64,000 nt of DNA from Kitasatospora sp. NBC_00315. GTDB taxonomy: Bacteria; Actinomycetota; Actinomycetes; Streptomycetales; Streptomycetaceae. The DNA is taken from contig NZ_CP108025.1 of the NCBI RefSeq assembly GCF_041435095.1, positions 372,001 through 436,000 on the forward strand, in the 5' to 3' direction. Below the pieces are notes generated by a model. The model made no database searches. It was not told the DNA's origin and saw only the letters and a list, made by a program, of their open reading frames with translations. The position numbers and the translations under genes were made by a program. Shown piece after piece: positions 18,056 through 26,383 of the stretch. Position 1 is the stretch's first letter; every line of letters starts with the position of its first letter.

Positions 18056-18961
18056 ATGGCAGCGAGCGACCACGGCTCGGGGGCCGGGCACCGGGTCGTC
18101 CCGCGTGCGACGCCCGCCTCCCGGAACAGCCCCGCAGCACCGGACGGACCGGCGCCGCGGGCCGTAGCGGCGGGGCCGGGGCCGGAAGCCGCAGCGGGTG
18201 AGCCGTCCCCCGAAGGAGCCGCCGGTACGGGCGGAGCAGGCGAGGAGGGCGCGACCGGGGGCCCGGCGACCGCGACGATCCTCCCGGAGGGCGCCCCGGC
18301 CGGACAAGGCGCGGAGCCGGCAGCGCCGCCGCCCTGGTCGCCGGGCGCCCGCCTGGTGCTGGGCGCAGCCCTCGTCGTCGTGGTGGGAGCCGTCCTCTAC
18401 CACCTGGGCGCGGTCTTCCTCTTTCTCGCCCCGCCCAACGAGCTCTCACTCAAGTACCAGCAGGAGATCAACGCTCACATCTATCCGGAGTTCGACCAGA
18501 ACTGGCAGCTCTTCGCGCCCAACCCGCTCCAGGCCGACATCCATGTCCAGGTGCGGGTGCAGACGCTGGATTCGGGCGGCGCCCGCGCCGAGCCCGACTG
18601 GGCCGACCTGACCGCGTCGGACCTCGCGGCCGTCAAGCACAACCCCGCCCCTTCGCATCTCGACCAGAACATGCTGCGGCGGGGCTGGGACTACTACACC
18701 ACCTGGCACAGCCAGCAGGACGAGACACCGACGGGCAGCGGCGCACCGCTCTCGGAGCAGTACCTGAAGCGGCTGGCGCTCCAGCGTGTCGGCGCGCGGT
18801 GGCAGGGCAGCCCGATCGTCGGGGTGCAGCTGCGATCCGCCACCTGGCAGGTGCCCGGACCGCCCTGGACGGGTCCGGCCCCAGTGGGAGCGCCGGAGTA
18901 CCGGACCCTCGGCTGGTGGGCCGTCAGCCCCCAGGACTACGCCGGACTGGGAGCGGCCTGA
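18056..18961 (+). CDS. DUF5819 family membrane protein (301 aa)
   Basis: The start is the ATG at 18056, six bases after AAGGAG. Residues 1-95 are low-complexity Ala/Gly/Pro/Glu and probably disordered in the cytoplasm. One transmembrane helix covers about 100-122. The outside domain begins with the DUF5819 signature (APPNELSLKYQQEINAHIYPEFDQNWQLFAPNP) and continues with a beta-rich region. The function is unknown. The stop overlaps the start of the HTTM gene (TGATG), and this pairing recurs in actinobacteria as far as I know, so the two proteins probably work together at the membrane. Confidence 0.85.
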   Translation: MAASDHGSGAGHRVVPRATPASRNSPAAPDGPAPRAVAAGPGPEAAAGEPSPEGAAGTGGAGEEGATGGPATATILPEGAPAGQGAEPAAPPPWSPGARLVLGAALVVVVGAVLYHLGAVFLFLAPPNELSLKYQQEINAHIYPEFDQNWQLFAPNPLQADIHVQVRVQTLDSGGARAEPDWADLTASDLAAVKHNPAPSHLDQNMLRRGWDYYTTWHSQQDETPTGSGAPLSEQYLKRLALQRVGARWQGSPIVGVQLRSATWQVPGPPWTGPAPVGAPEYRTLGWWAVSPQDYAGLGAA

Positions 18962-20244
18962 TGCCCGTACCGACCCCACCGCCCGCTCGGGTCGGTCCCG
19001 GCGGCGCCCGCGGTCCGGCTTCTCGGGTCGGTCCCGGCGGCGCCCGCGGTCCGGCTGCTTCCGTGGGGGCCGCCGCGCCCGAACGCGCCGAGACGACCGC
19101 GGTGCGAGCGGTGTTCGCCCGCACCCTCGCCCCCTATCAGGCGGCCGTGGTGCGCATCGGTGTCGCCTTCACCTTCTGCGCCTTCCTGCTGCGGGAATGG
19201 CCGCTGCGGCGGGAGCTCTACGGTGACCGGACGGCCTGGAGCCTGGATCTGGCCCGTCAGATGCTGGCGGGCAACCACGCCTTCACGCTCCTGGCCTGGT
19301 CCGACAGCCGGGTGTGGTTCGAGTTCGTCTACACGCTCGCCATCGTGGTCGGTGCCCTGCTGCTGGTCGGCTGGCGCACCCGCTTGACGTCCGTGCTCTT
19401 CATGCTGCTGGTGCTCTCCCTGGAGAACCGCGCGGCGCTCCTCGGCGACGGAGGCGACAACGTCGTCCACCTCCTCGCCATCTACCTGGCCTTCACGCGC
19501 TGCGGCACGGTCTGGTCACTGGACGCGCGCCGGGTGCGCCGCCACGCCGCCTCCGGGTCCGATCCGTGGGGAGCGGCGTTGTGGCTCGCCGCCGGAGCGG
19601 CGCTGGCCGTGAGCTGGGCGACCGGCGTGCCGGCCCCCGGCGTGCTCGGGTTCGGCTCCCACTCCTGGGGGCTGCTCCTGTGGCCGTCCTGGGCGGTGAC
19701 CGGAGTGCACCACGCGCTCCGTGTCCGGCGTTCGCGTGGCGAGGCGGCGGCAGTCTCCGAGGCCCTCGCCAACCTGGTCCACAACTCGGCCATGCTGGTC
19801 ATCGCCGTCCAGGTGTGCCTCATCTACGCCACGGCGGGCTGGTACAAGATCCAGGGATCCCTCTGGCAGAACGGCAGCGCGGTCTACTACCCGCTGCATC
19901 TCCCGTACTTCGCCCCCTGGCCCGAACTGGCACCCGTGCTCTCCGGCAACAGCACACTGGTCCTGTTGCTCACCTACGGAACAGTGATGGTCCAGGTCTC
20001 CTTCCCCTTTCTCGTCTTCAACCGCCGGATCAAGAACGTGCTCCTGATCCTGATGATCGCCGAGCACATCGGCATCGCCGTCATCCTGGGTCTGCCCTTC
20101 TTCTCGCTGGCGATGATCACCGCCGACGCCGTCTTTCTGCCCACCGGCTTCCTGCGGCGGGTGGAGGCGCTGGGCGCGGCCTGCTTCGCCGGGCCGGTGA
20201 GGACGCGACCGCGGCCGGACACTGCCACCGCGCCCGCGCCGTAG
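18961..20244 (+). CDS. HTTM domain membrane protein (427 aa)
   Basis: Translationally coupled to the DUF5819 gene. After a 12-residue tandem repeat (RVGPGGARGPAS twice), the HTTM (horizontally transferred transmembrane) domain, related to vitamin-K-dependent gamma-carboxylase, spans about 50-400: VVRIGVAFTFCAFLLREWPLRRELYG, RTRLTSVLFMLLVLSLENRAALLGDGGDNVVHL, YATAGWYKIQGSLWQNGSAVYY, and HIGIAVILGLPFFSLAMITAD. Seven or more membrane helices are likely. The Lys in the AGWYKIQG segment is in the region that holds the active site in true carboxylases. Whether it modifies the DUF5819 protein is unproven. Confidence 0.88.
   Translation: MPVPTPPPARVGPGGARGPASRVGPGGARGPAASVGAAAPERAETTAVRAVFARTLAPYQAAVVRIGVAFTFCAFLLREWPLRRELYGDRTAWSLDLARQMLAGNHAFTLLAWSDSRVWFEFVYTLAIVVGALLLVGWRTRLTSVLFMLLVLSLENRAALLGDGGDNVVHLLAIYLAFTRCGTVWSLDARRVRRHAASGSDPWGAALWLAAGAALAVSWATGVPAPGVLGFGSHSWGLLLWPSWAVTGVHHALRVRRSRGEAAAVSEALANLVHNSAMLVIAVQVCLIYATAGWYKIQGSLWQNGSAVYYPLHLPYFAPWPELAPVLSGNSTLVLLLTYGTVMVQVSFPFLVFNRRIKNVLLILMIAEHIGIAVILGLPFFSLAMITADAVFLPTGFLRRVEALGAACFAGPVRTRPRPDTATAPAP
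18986..19056 (+). repeat. Two tandem 36-bp units inside the HTTM gene
   Basis: CTCGGGTCGGTCCCGGCGGC and the bases that follow occur twice with a 36-bp period, adding 12 residues per unit to the N-terminal tail without changing frame. Confidence 0.8.
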
Positions 20245-20546
20245 CGGACGAGCGGTCCCGGGCTGCCGGCCGACGAAGTGGCCGCGCCGCCGAGCAGGGC
20301 GATGCGGCCGGTCACGACCGGCGGTGCCGTGGCTCGGTCGTCCACGAGCTGGACGTCGCGACTCCACCGTCGGCGCCGGTCCGCCGCACCTGGGCGTGGC
20401 GCGGCGATCGGGTGGTAACGCTTGGGTCACGAACGCCCTTCGCGTGCAGCAGCGCCGGGGTACCCCACGTCAGGTCGGTGACAGAAGCCAGAGCGGCTTC
20501 AGGACGGGGGCGGTCATGCTGAGGGAGCACGTACGGAGGGTCGCTG
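20245..20546. other. Intergenic, no gene recognised
   Basis: About 300 bp that should hold the promoter of the sigma factor gene. GGAGGG at 20534-20539 is its ribosome binding site. No clear -35/-10 was found. Confidence 0.4.
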
Positions 20547-21068
20547 ATGCGCGGCAGTGACGTCGAGGATTTCACGTCGTTCGTCCAGGCGCGGTCGGCG
20601 GCGCTGTTCAGGACCGCGTTGCTTCTCACCGGGGAGCGCCATGCGGCCGACGATCTCGTGCAGTCCACGCTGGAGAAGGTCTACCGGCATTGGCGACGGG
20701 TCCGCTCCGCGGACGTGCCCGAGGCCTACGCGCGCAGGATCCTGGTGAATCTCGCCAACGACCGCTGGCGCAGGCAGCGCGGGCACGCGGAGACACCGCT
20801 CCATGACGACGCCGGTGGTGAGCGGGTCGATCCGTACAAGGGCGTCGACGCGCGGGACGAGCTGATGCGCACGCTCCAGGAACTGCCGACCAGCATGCGA
20901 ACCGTACTGGTGCTGCGGTACTTCGAGGAGCTCAGCGACGCGGAGATCGCCGGTCTGATGAACACTTCGGCCAGTACGGTGCGGTCCCAGGCGAGCCGCG
21001 GACTGGCGAAACTCCGGTCGGCCGTCGCCCGGAACACCCGTCACACACCCTCGGGAGGGGCCGCATGA
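20547..21068 (+). CDS. SigE-family (group IV) RNA polymerase sigma factor (173 aa)
   Basis: A compact ECF sigma factor. Region 2 covers about 1-75 (FTSFVQARSAALFRTALLLTG, then AADDLVQSTLEKVYRHWRRV and the -10-binding ARRILVNLANDRWRR). Region 4 covers about 105-160 (LQELPTSMRTVLVLRYFEELSDAEIAGLMNTSASTVRSQASRGLAKL). The family is the actinobacterial 'SigE family', whose members carry no extra C-terminal domain. The gene overlaps the next one by four bases (ATGA), and that membrane protein is the obvious candidate for its anti-sigma factor. Confidence 0.9.
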   Translation: MRGSDVEDFTSFVQARSAALFRTALLLTGERHAADDLVQSTLEKVYRHWRRVRSADVPEAYARRILVNLANDRWRRQRGHAETPLHDDAGGERVDPYKGVDARDELMRTLQELPTSMRTVLVLRYFEELSDAEIAGLMNTSASTVRSQASRGLAKLRSAVARNTRHTPSGGAA

Positions 21069-21949
21069 AGGACTTCGACCTGGAGGGCGAACTGACCGCG
21101 GCCATGCAGGACCGGGCGGATCGGTTCCCTCCCCGTACGTACGAGGTGGACGCGCTCGTCGCGACGGTCAGGCGTCGCCGTCGCCGCCTCGCGGCGGGTG
21201 CGGTTGCCGCTCTGACCGTGCTGGCGATGAGCGCCGGGTTCGCGAGTCAGCTGGGGCACGACCGCGGATCGCCCACGGTGCAGGTCCCCTCCCGCCCGGT
21301 GCCCTCGCCGACCACCTCACCGTCGAGCACCTCGTCTCCCCGGCCCCCTGCCGAGCCGTCGGAGACGACGCGGGCGCTCTATCTCGCCGCCCTGCGCTAT
21401 CAGGATCCGGCGACCCGTGCCGAGGTGGACCTCGACAGGGTGGCGGCCCTGTTCGCCGACGCCGACGCGTACCGGCGGATCTGGGGTACCGACTCGCGCG
21501 GGGTGACCTGTGGAGTGGCAGTCGACGGTGTGCTGGCCGCCGGCGAGATCCGGCTGTACCAGGGAGCCCAGCCGCTCGGTCAGGTCGCCTCACTCACCTT
21601 TGACGGTGCTTCGGGCACCGTGCGCTCGCTGACCTGCACGCCCGACACCGCACGGGGTCAGGGTGACGACCCGAGCGTCAACGGCTTCTACGGCGGCCTG
21701 GTGACGGCCGCCAAGGCCGGTGACCCCTCGGTGCGTCCGACCCTCGCCGAGCGGTTCCTGAGCGCGAGGTTGCGATCCGCAGGGGGCGCCACCGCCGGCA
21801 CCTGCTTCACCGACACCCCCAGGTTCTGGCTCGCGGACAATCCCTCCTCGGGAACCCTCCGCCACGGGTGGAGCATGACGCTCAGTGACAGTCGGAGATT
21901 CCCGATCGACCTCGACGAGCACGGAGAGATCGACACCGCGTGCGAGTGA
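21065..21949 (+). CDS. Single-pass membrane protein, candidate anti-sigma factor (294 aa)
   Basis: Coupled to the sigma gene. Residues 1-35 form a short cytoplasmic part (ELTAAMQDRADRFPPRTYEVDALVATV), followed by a strongly basic stop (RRRRRR) and one transmembrane helix at about 42-62. A Pro/Ser/Thr stalk leads to an extracellular domain of about 200 residues with three or four Cys (VTCGVAV, LTCTP, GTCFTD, DTACE), probably disulphide-bonded. There is no ZAS (HxxxCxxC) motif. The gene order and topology suggest it holds the sigma factor at the membrane; this is inference. Confidence 0.8.
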   Translation: MKDFDLEGELTAAMQDRADRFPPRTYEVDALVATVRRRRRRLAAGAVAALTVLAMSAGFASQLGHDRGSPTVQVPSRPVPSPTTSPSSTSSPRPPAEPSETTRALYLAALRYQDPATRAEVDLDRVAALFADADAYRRIWGTDSRGVTCGVAVDGVLAAGEIRLYQGAQPLGQVASLTFDGASGTVRSLTCTPDTARGQGDDPSVNGFYGGLVTAAKAGDPSVRPTLAERFLSARLRSAGGATAGTCFTDTPRFWLADNPSSGTLRHGWSMTLSDSRRFPIDLDEHGEIDTACE

Positions 21950-21979
21950 GGACAACGTGCGCGCGGGCCCCTCTCGTAC

Positions 21980-22005
21980 GGCGGCCGGCCGGTTCCCCGG
22001 CCGCC
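21980..22005. terminator. 9-bp GC hairpin between convergent genes
   Basis: GGCGGCCGG, eight-base loop, CCGGCCGCC, located 30 bp after the membrane protein stop and before the end of the convergent phosphatase-like gene. Confidence 0.65.
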
Positions 22006-22101
22006 ACCACGAGTCCGGCCACCGGCCCGCCGTCGCGCTCGTCCACCCTCCGGGCGACGGCGGCCCGGGCGCGGCGTGGCAGGACCGCGCAGCCTTCGTG
22101 C

Positions 22102-22920
22102 TCACGGGAGCCGATCGCCGCACCGGCCTCGGCCGCGGATGATCGACATCAGTGATTCGTGGGTCTGCGCGTCGGCGGCCACCAGCAGGCCGCGACCCGC
22201 CTCACCGACCGGTGCGCCGTCGATCCCGGTGACAACGCAGCCGGCTGCCCGGCACAGGGCGATTCCGGCGGCGAAGTGCACGCTCCCGGTCAGGTCGCCA
22301 CCATCGGTGACGTACGCGGCGCGCCTGCCGGTGGCGACCCAGGCCAGGGCCAACGTCGTGGAGAGGACCCTGGGCCGGAAGCGCTCGACGAACTCGGGCC
22401 GGCCCAGGAGGTCCACGGCTCGGAATCCGGGCGCGCTCGGGAACGGCGGATCGAGGTTGACGTCCACCAGGCGGGTGGCCGACGAGGGCGCCAACCGCTC
22501 GTCGACCCCGTCGTGCCGCACCCAGGCGCTCTCACCGTCGGTGAAGAAGACCTCGTCGTTGAACGGGTCGGCCACGGCCGCCGCTCCGTCGCGCAGCGCT
22601 ACGTTGACGGCCACCAGCATGGTGGCGGCCGCGTAGTTCAGCGTGCCGCACAGGGGATCCACCAGCCACTGGCGTACAGCGTCGGCCGCACCCTGCTGCC
22701 CGCCCTCCTCGCCGAGGATCGCGTCATCGGGGCGGGCAGCACGGATGACGCCGAGGATCGCCTTCTCCGCTTCCACGTCGGCGGCGGTGGCGAAGTCCCC
22801 CGCTCCCTTGTCGATGCGGGCGAGCTGACGGCCGTACAGGCGGCGCACCACGTCCGCCCCGGCAGATGCGCCGACTGTGGCGAGCTCGGCATCGTCGGAA
22901 CCCGCGGATGAGCTGATCAT
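22102..22920 (-). CDS. Inositol monophosphatase-like protein with altered metal ligands (272 aa)
   Basis: The start is taken at the ATG at 22920; a GTG at 22947 is an alternative. The fold is that of the IMPase/FBPase superfamily: ILGEEGG (metal-binding Glu pair), WLVDPLCGTLNY, and SVHFAAGIALCRAAGCVVT near the C-terminus. In active enzymes the second motif is DP(I/L)DGT and the third begins WDxAAG. Here the second Asp is Cys and the last metal-ligand Asp is His. Two metal-site changes together suggest altered metal use or loss of phosphatase activity. The gene is convergent with the sigma/membrane pair and monocistronic. Confidence 0.8.
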   Translation of the reverse strand: MISSSAGSDDAELATVGASAGADVVRRLYGRQLARIDKGAGDFATAADVEAEKAILGVIRAARPDDAILGEEGGQQGAADAVRQWLVDPLCGTLNYAAATMLVAVNVALRDGAAAVADPFNDEVFFTDGESAWVRHDGVDERLAPSSATRLVDVNLDPPFPSAPGFRAVDLLGRPEFVERFRPRVLSTTLALAWVATGRRAAYVTDGGDLTGSVHFAAGIALCRAAGCVVTGIDGAPVGEAGRGLLVAADAQTHESLMSIIRGRGRCGDRLP

Positions 22921-23097
22921 GCCGGGCAGAATATCGAGGCGGAGCACCGACCCGGCGGGTCAGGACAACGATGGCTCGTAACCGCGTAGTTCACGGCGAA
23001 CCTCCGAGGCCACTCCGCCCGGCAGGGAAGGACGTGAGGCCGGCCCATGGCCGCCCCGACAGGACGGCGGGGCGACAGGACGGCGGGGCGACAGGGC

Positions 23098-24819
23098 TCA
23101 GTACCAGCTGTCGAGCCACAACCTGGCGCGCCAGTCGGCGTACGGGATGCTCTGCCCCGTGTAGATCGGAAGGAAGTGGACGAAGTTCCAGCCGATGAGC
23201 AGGACGAGCGCCCCTGCCACCACCGCACCCCGGACGCGGCGCCCCTCGCTCGCCCCCGGCGGCCCCGGCAGGGCTCCCAGCATCATCGTCACGGCCAGGC
23301 TCAGGTACGGCACGAAGGCGACCGCGTAGAAGGAGAAGATCGTGCGGTCCTGGTAGAGGAACCAGGGCAGGTAGCCGGCCCCCACCCCGCACAGGACGGC
23401 GCCGGAGCGCCAGTCGCGCCGCAGCGCCCATCGGTGGAGCAGGTACACGAGCGCGCAGCAGGCCGACCACCACAGGAGCGGTGTTCCGAGGGCGAGGATC
23501 GTCTGCGAGCAGGCGGTGGCGGCGTGGCAGCCGGCCGTGCCGGGCTCCGCCTGCGTGTAGTGGAACAGCACGGGACGGCCGAGGACCAGCCAGCTCCAGG
23601 GGTTCGACTCGTACGCGTGGGGTGTGTGCAGCCCCACGTTGAACTGGTAAACCTCGTACTCGTAGTGCCACAGGCTGCGGAGCGGGGCCGGGATCCACGA
23701 CCAGGTGCCGCCGCGGCCGTCCGCCCAGTGCCGCCCGTACCCCTGGTCGGACCGGAACCAGCCGGTCCAGGTCGCCAGGTACACCAGGGCGGCGACCGCG
23801 GCGAGGGAGAGCGCCGACCAGCAGTCCCTGCGCAGCACCGCGCGGTAGGGGCGACGCGCGCCCGCGGTGCGGCGGGCGCCGGCGTCCCACAGCAGGGTGA
23901 GGACGAGGAAGGAAGCCAGGAAGTACAGGCCGTTCCACTTGACCGAGGCCGACAGTCCGAGGAAGAGCCCGGCCGCGAGGCGCCAGGGCCGCGGGCCCGT
24001 CCCGGCGCGGGCGCCGGTGTGCCCGTCCGGGTGTGCCCGGCCGAGCCCGTCGACCGGCAGGGCGGCCGCGAGCCGGGCCCGCGTGCGGTCCCGGTCGACG
24101 AGCAGGGACCCGAACGCCGCCAGGGCGAAAACCATCACGACGAGGTCGAGCAGCGCCGTGCGGCTCATCACGTAGTGCAGGCCGTCCACCGCCATCAGGG
24201 CCCCGGCCAGGCATCCCAGCAGGGTCGAACGGAACAGACGGCGCCCCGTGCGGCACAGCATCAGCACCGACAGGGTGCCCAGAGCCGCCGTCATGAAGCG
24301 CCAGCCGAACGGGCCGAGTCCGAACATCCACTCGCCGAGGGCGATCACCCACTTGCCCGTCGGCGGGTGCGCGACGAACGCCCCGGAGTCGGACAGCGGG
24401 ATCACCTGGGGGCTGCCGAGGATCTGCGGGTCGGAGGCCAGGTGGTCCGGCCAGCTGCCCTCGTAGCCGAGCCGCAGCAGGGACCAGGCGTCCTTGGCGT
24501 AGTACGTCTCGTCGAAGACGACCGCCCGCGGGCTGCCCAGGCGCCAGAAGCGCGGCAGCCCGGCGAGGAGCGTGACCAGCAGCGGCCCGCCCCAGCCGGA
24601 CCACCGCGCCAGCCGGTGCGCCGCCGCCGGGGACAGTCCGAGCGTGTGCCGCATCCGCGATCCGGGTTCGGGAAACGGCGCCACCAGGCGGTCGCGCACG
24701 GAGAGGTGCGGGCGCGCGACGTACCCGGCGCGGTGCAGTTGCCGCTCCCAGGGGGTCGGCCGGCGGTCGGCCACCTGCCGGGGCAGGCCGGCGGAGGCGG
24801 TCGCGTTCTCGGGGATCAC
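23098..24819 (-). CDS. pmt: Dolichyl-phosphate-mannose-type protein O-mannosyltransferase (573 aa)
   Basis: Integral membrane GT39 enzyme that transfers mannose from polyprenyl-phosphate-mannose to Ser/Thr of exported proteins. The GTG at 24819 follows GGAGAAGG at good spacing; the frame is open to a GTG at 24930, which would overlap the upstream gene. The signature PTPWERQLHRAGY at the cytoplasmic N-terminus, the catalytic FDETYYAKDAW in the first outside loop, ALMAVDGLHYVMSRTALLD, ASVKWNGLYFL and the final IPYADWRARLWLDSW are all typical of actinobacterial Pmt. Ten or more helices are expected. The gene lies 88 bp downstream of a sigma/membrane-protein pair on the same strand. Confidence 0.92.
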   Translation of the reverse strand: MIPENATASAGLPRQVADRRPTPWERQLHRAGYVARPHLSVRDRLVAPFPEPGSRMRHTLGLSPAAAHRLARWSGWGGPLLVTLLAGLPRFWRLGSPRAVVFDETYYAKDAWSLLRLGYEGSWPDHLASDPQILGSPQVIPLSDSGAFVAHPPTGKWVIALGEWMFGLGPFGWRFMTAALGTLSVLMLCRTGRRLFRSTLLGCLAGALMAVDGLHYVMSRTALLDLVVMVFALAAFGSLLVDRDRTRARLAAALPVDGLGRAHPDGHTGARAGTGPRPWRLAAGLFLGLSASVKWNGLYFLASFLVLTLLWDAGARRTAGARRPYRAVLRRDCWSALSLAAVAALVYLATWTGWFRSDQGYGRHWADGRGGTWSWIPAPLRSLWHYEYEVYQFNVGLHTPHAYESNPWSWLVLGRPVLFHYTQAEPGTAGCHAATACSQTILALGTPLLWWSACCALVYLLHRWALRRDWRSGAVLCGVGAGYLPWFLYQDRTIFSFYAVAFVPYLSLAVTMMLGALPGPPGASEGRRVRGAVVAGALVLLIGWNFVHFLPIYTGQSIPYADWRARLWLDSWY

Positions 24820-24907
24820 GAAGGGGGCCTTCTCCTCGTGGAGGGCGGGACGAACGATGATCGGGTGCGCGGCGGGCGACGGGTCGTCCCGCCGGCCGGG
24901 GAGGTCC

Positions 24908-25300
24908 TCATCCGCCGGGGCTCCCGGCACCCGTCCGGGTGGCCGGGATCCGGCCCGGCCCCGTGACCGGCCCGGGCGTCGACGGGCGGTGCGGCGCCGA
25001 CGCCCCCTCCGCGGGGGCGGCCGGGCGGCCCGGCGACGTCATCGTCGCCGACTCGGCGGAGACGACGGGACGAGGCCGAGGACCGGGGGGCCCGCCCCGG
25101 GGGAAGGAACTCGCCAGGACCAGCAGCGCGACGCAGAGTCCGGTGGCGGTCAGCACCGACCCTGCGGCCGCCCATGCCGTCCGGACCCGGTACCGGGCGC
25201 GCACGCCGGCGCGCAGACGGTCCCGGTGGCGGTCCTCGTACGACACCTCCTCCAGCCCGTCGCGCATCATTCGCGCCAGGTCCTGCTCGAATTGATCCAT
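24908..25300 (-). CDS. Small single-pass membrane protein, candidate anti-sigma factor (130 aa)
   Basis: Starts at the ATG at 25300, 11 bp after the sigma gene, with AAGGGGAG as ribosome binding site. A 45-residue cytoplasmic part (FEQDLARMMRDGLEEVSYEDRHRDRLRAGVRAR) is followed by one transmembrane helix at about 47-68 and a Pro-rich outside tail. The same layout (short acidic/basic cytoplasmic helix, TM, unstructured tail) follows many SigE-family genes. It is likely to control the preceding sigma factor. The pmt gene follows on the same strand. Confidence 0.75.
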   Translation of the reverse strand: MDQFEQDLARMMRDGLEEVSYEDRHRDRLRAGVRARYRVRTAWAAAGSVLTATGLCVALLVLASSFPRGGPPGPRPRPVVSAESATMTSPGRPAAPAEGASAPHRPSTPGPVTGPGRIPATRTGAGSPGG

Positions 25301-25311
25301 GGCTCCCCTTC

Positions 25312-25821
25312 TCACTCGACCGGGCCGACCGCCTCGGCCAGCAGCTGCCGCAACCGTGCGACGCCACGGGCCGTGAGCGACCGGGCGGTACCCAGCGGGC
25401 ACCCCAGCACCTCCGCGACCTGCCCCTCGGGCAGGTCCTGGTAGTAGCGCAGCACCACCGCGGCCCGCTGCCGCGCCGGAAGCAACGCCAGCACGGCCTC
25501 CAACCCGGTCCGTTCGTCCACGGCCGCGGCCTCGTCCGCCGAGCCGGGCGGGTCGGGCAGCCGGCCGACGGGCTGCTCGCCCCACCAGCGGCGCCGTGCC
25601 GAGCGGGCCGCGGCACGGGCCAGGACCTTGCGTACGTACGCCTCCGGCGCCTGCTCGGCCACCCTCGGCCAGGCGAACCACAGCTTGACGAGCGACTCCT
25701 GCAGCAGGTCCTCGGCCCGGTGCCGGTCCCCGCCGGTGAGCAGCCGCGCCAGGTGGAGCAGCGCCGACCAGCGAGCCGCCACGAAGCGGTCGAACTCGTC
25801 GGCCCGCAACTGCCCCGTCAC
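25312..25821 (-). CDS. SigE-family RNA polymerase sigma factor (169 aa)
   Basis: The start is the GTG at 25821 after AAGGGGA. Region 2: FDRFVAARWSALLHLARLLTGGDRHRAEDLLQESLVKLWFAWPRV, then EAYVRKVLARAAARSARRRWW. Region 4: LALLPARQRAAVVLRYYQDLPEGQVAEVLGCPLGTARSLTARGVARLRQLL. Paralogue of the sigma factor at 20547-21068; both are followed by a single-pass membrane protein. This one begins a likely three-gene operon (sigma, membrane protein, pmt). Confidence 0.9.
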   Translation of the reverse strand: MTGQLRADEFDRFVAARWSALLHLARLLTGGDRHRAEDLLQESLVKLWFAWPRVAEQAPEAYVRKVLARAAARSARRRWWGEQPVGRLPDPPGSADEAAAVDERTGLEAVLALLPARQRAAVVLRYYQDLPEGQVAEVLGCPLGTARSLTARGVARLRQLLAEAVGPVE

Positions 25822-26383
25822 CCTCGGTCCCCTTGCCTCCCCGCCGGACGTGCCGGCCCCTGTCGCGGAGCCGAGGGCGGCGCACGCGTCATCGATCACG
25901 CGCGCCGCCGTACGACCGCGTCCCTGTACCCCTGATAAGACGCTGGACCCCGCTCCGCTATGCACCCCGGCCCTGTGTCCTGGGTCACACCGGCCGGCCG
26001 TGGCGGCGCCCGAGCCGCGGACGACCGCGCTCGTACGCCGACCGCCGACCGCCGACCCGCCACCGTGCCAGCGAGCCGCCCGGCTCCGGTGATCCAAGGA
26101 CCCCACCCGACCCGTCCACTGATCGCGGCTCCCGGGGCGGTCCCAGCGCCGTCCGCGACGAGGACACGAACAGACCCGTCTACGGGCACGTCACACCATG
26201 CGTACGTACGATCACCCTATGCAATGGTGATCATGTGGGTCGAGTCCGGCCGCAGGCCGGTGGCTATGCGTCGGTCGTGACCGTCGCCGGGCGTGATCGC
26301 CGCGTCCGCCCTCCTTCTGAGGGCGGCTCGGACCGTGGAGGAGGCCGTCCGAAGGCCTCCCCCGCCACCTAGGAGGAACAGCT
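25822..26383. other. Divergent intergenic region with an inverted repeat and leader hairpins
   Basis: No gene seen in 560 bp. GATCACC and GGTGATC form a 7-bp inverted repeat with a nine-base spacer at 26210-26232 (possible operator). Two hairpins lie in the leader of the next gene: CCGCCCT/AGGGCGG at 26306-26326 and GGAGGCC/GGCCTCC at 26340-26360. A perfect AGGAGG at 26371-26376 precedes the GTG at 26384. Confidence 0.45.

Noticed and set aside
24820..24930. GTG at 24930 as the start of pmt
   Set aside because: It would overlap the upstream membrane-protein gene and lacks a good ribosome site; GTG at 24819 has GGAGAAGG upstream. It remains possible.
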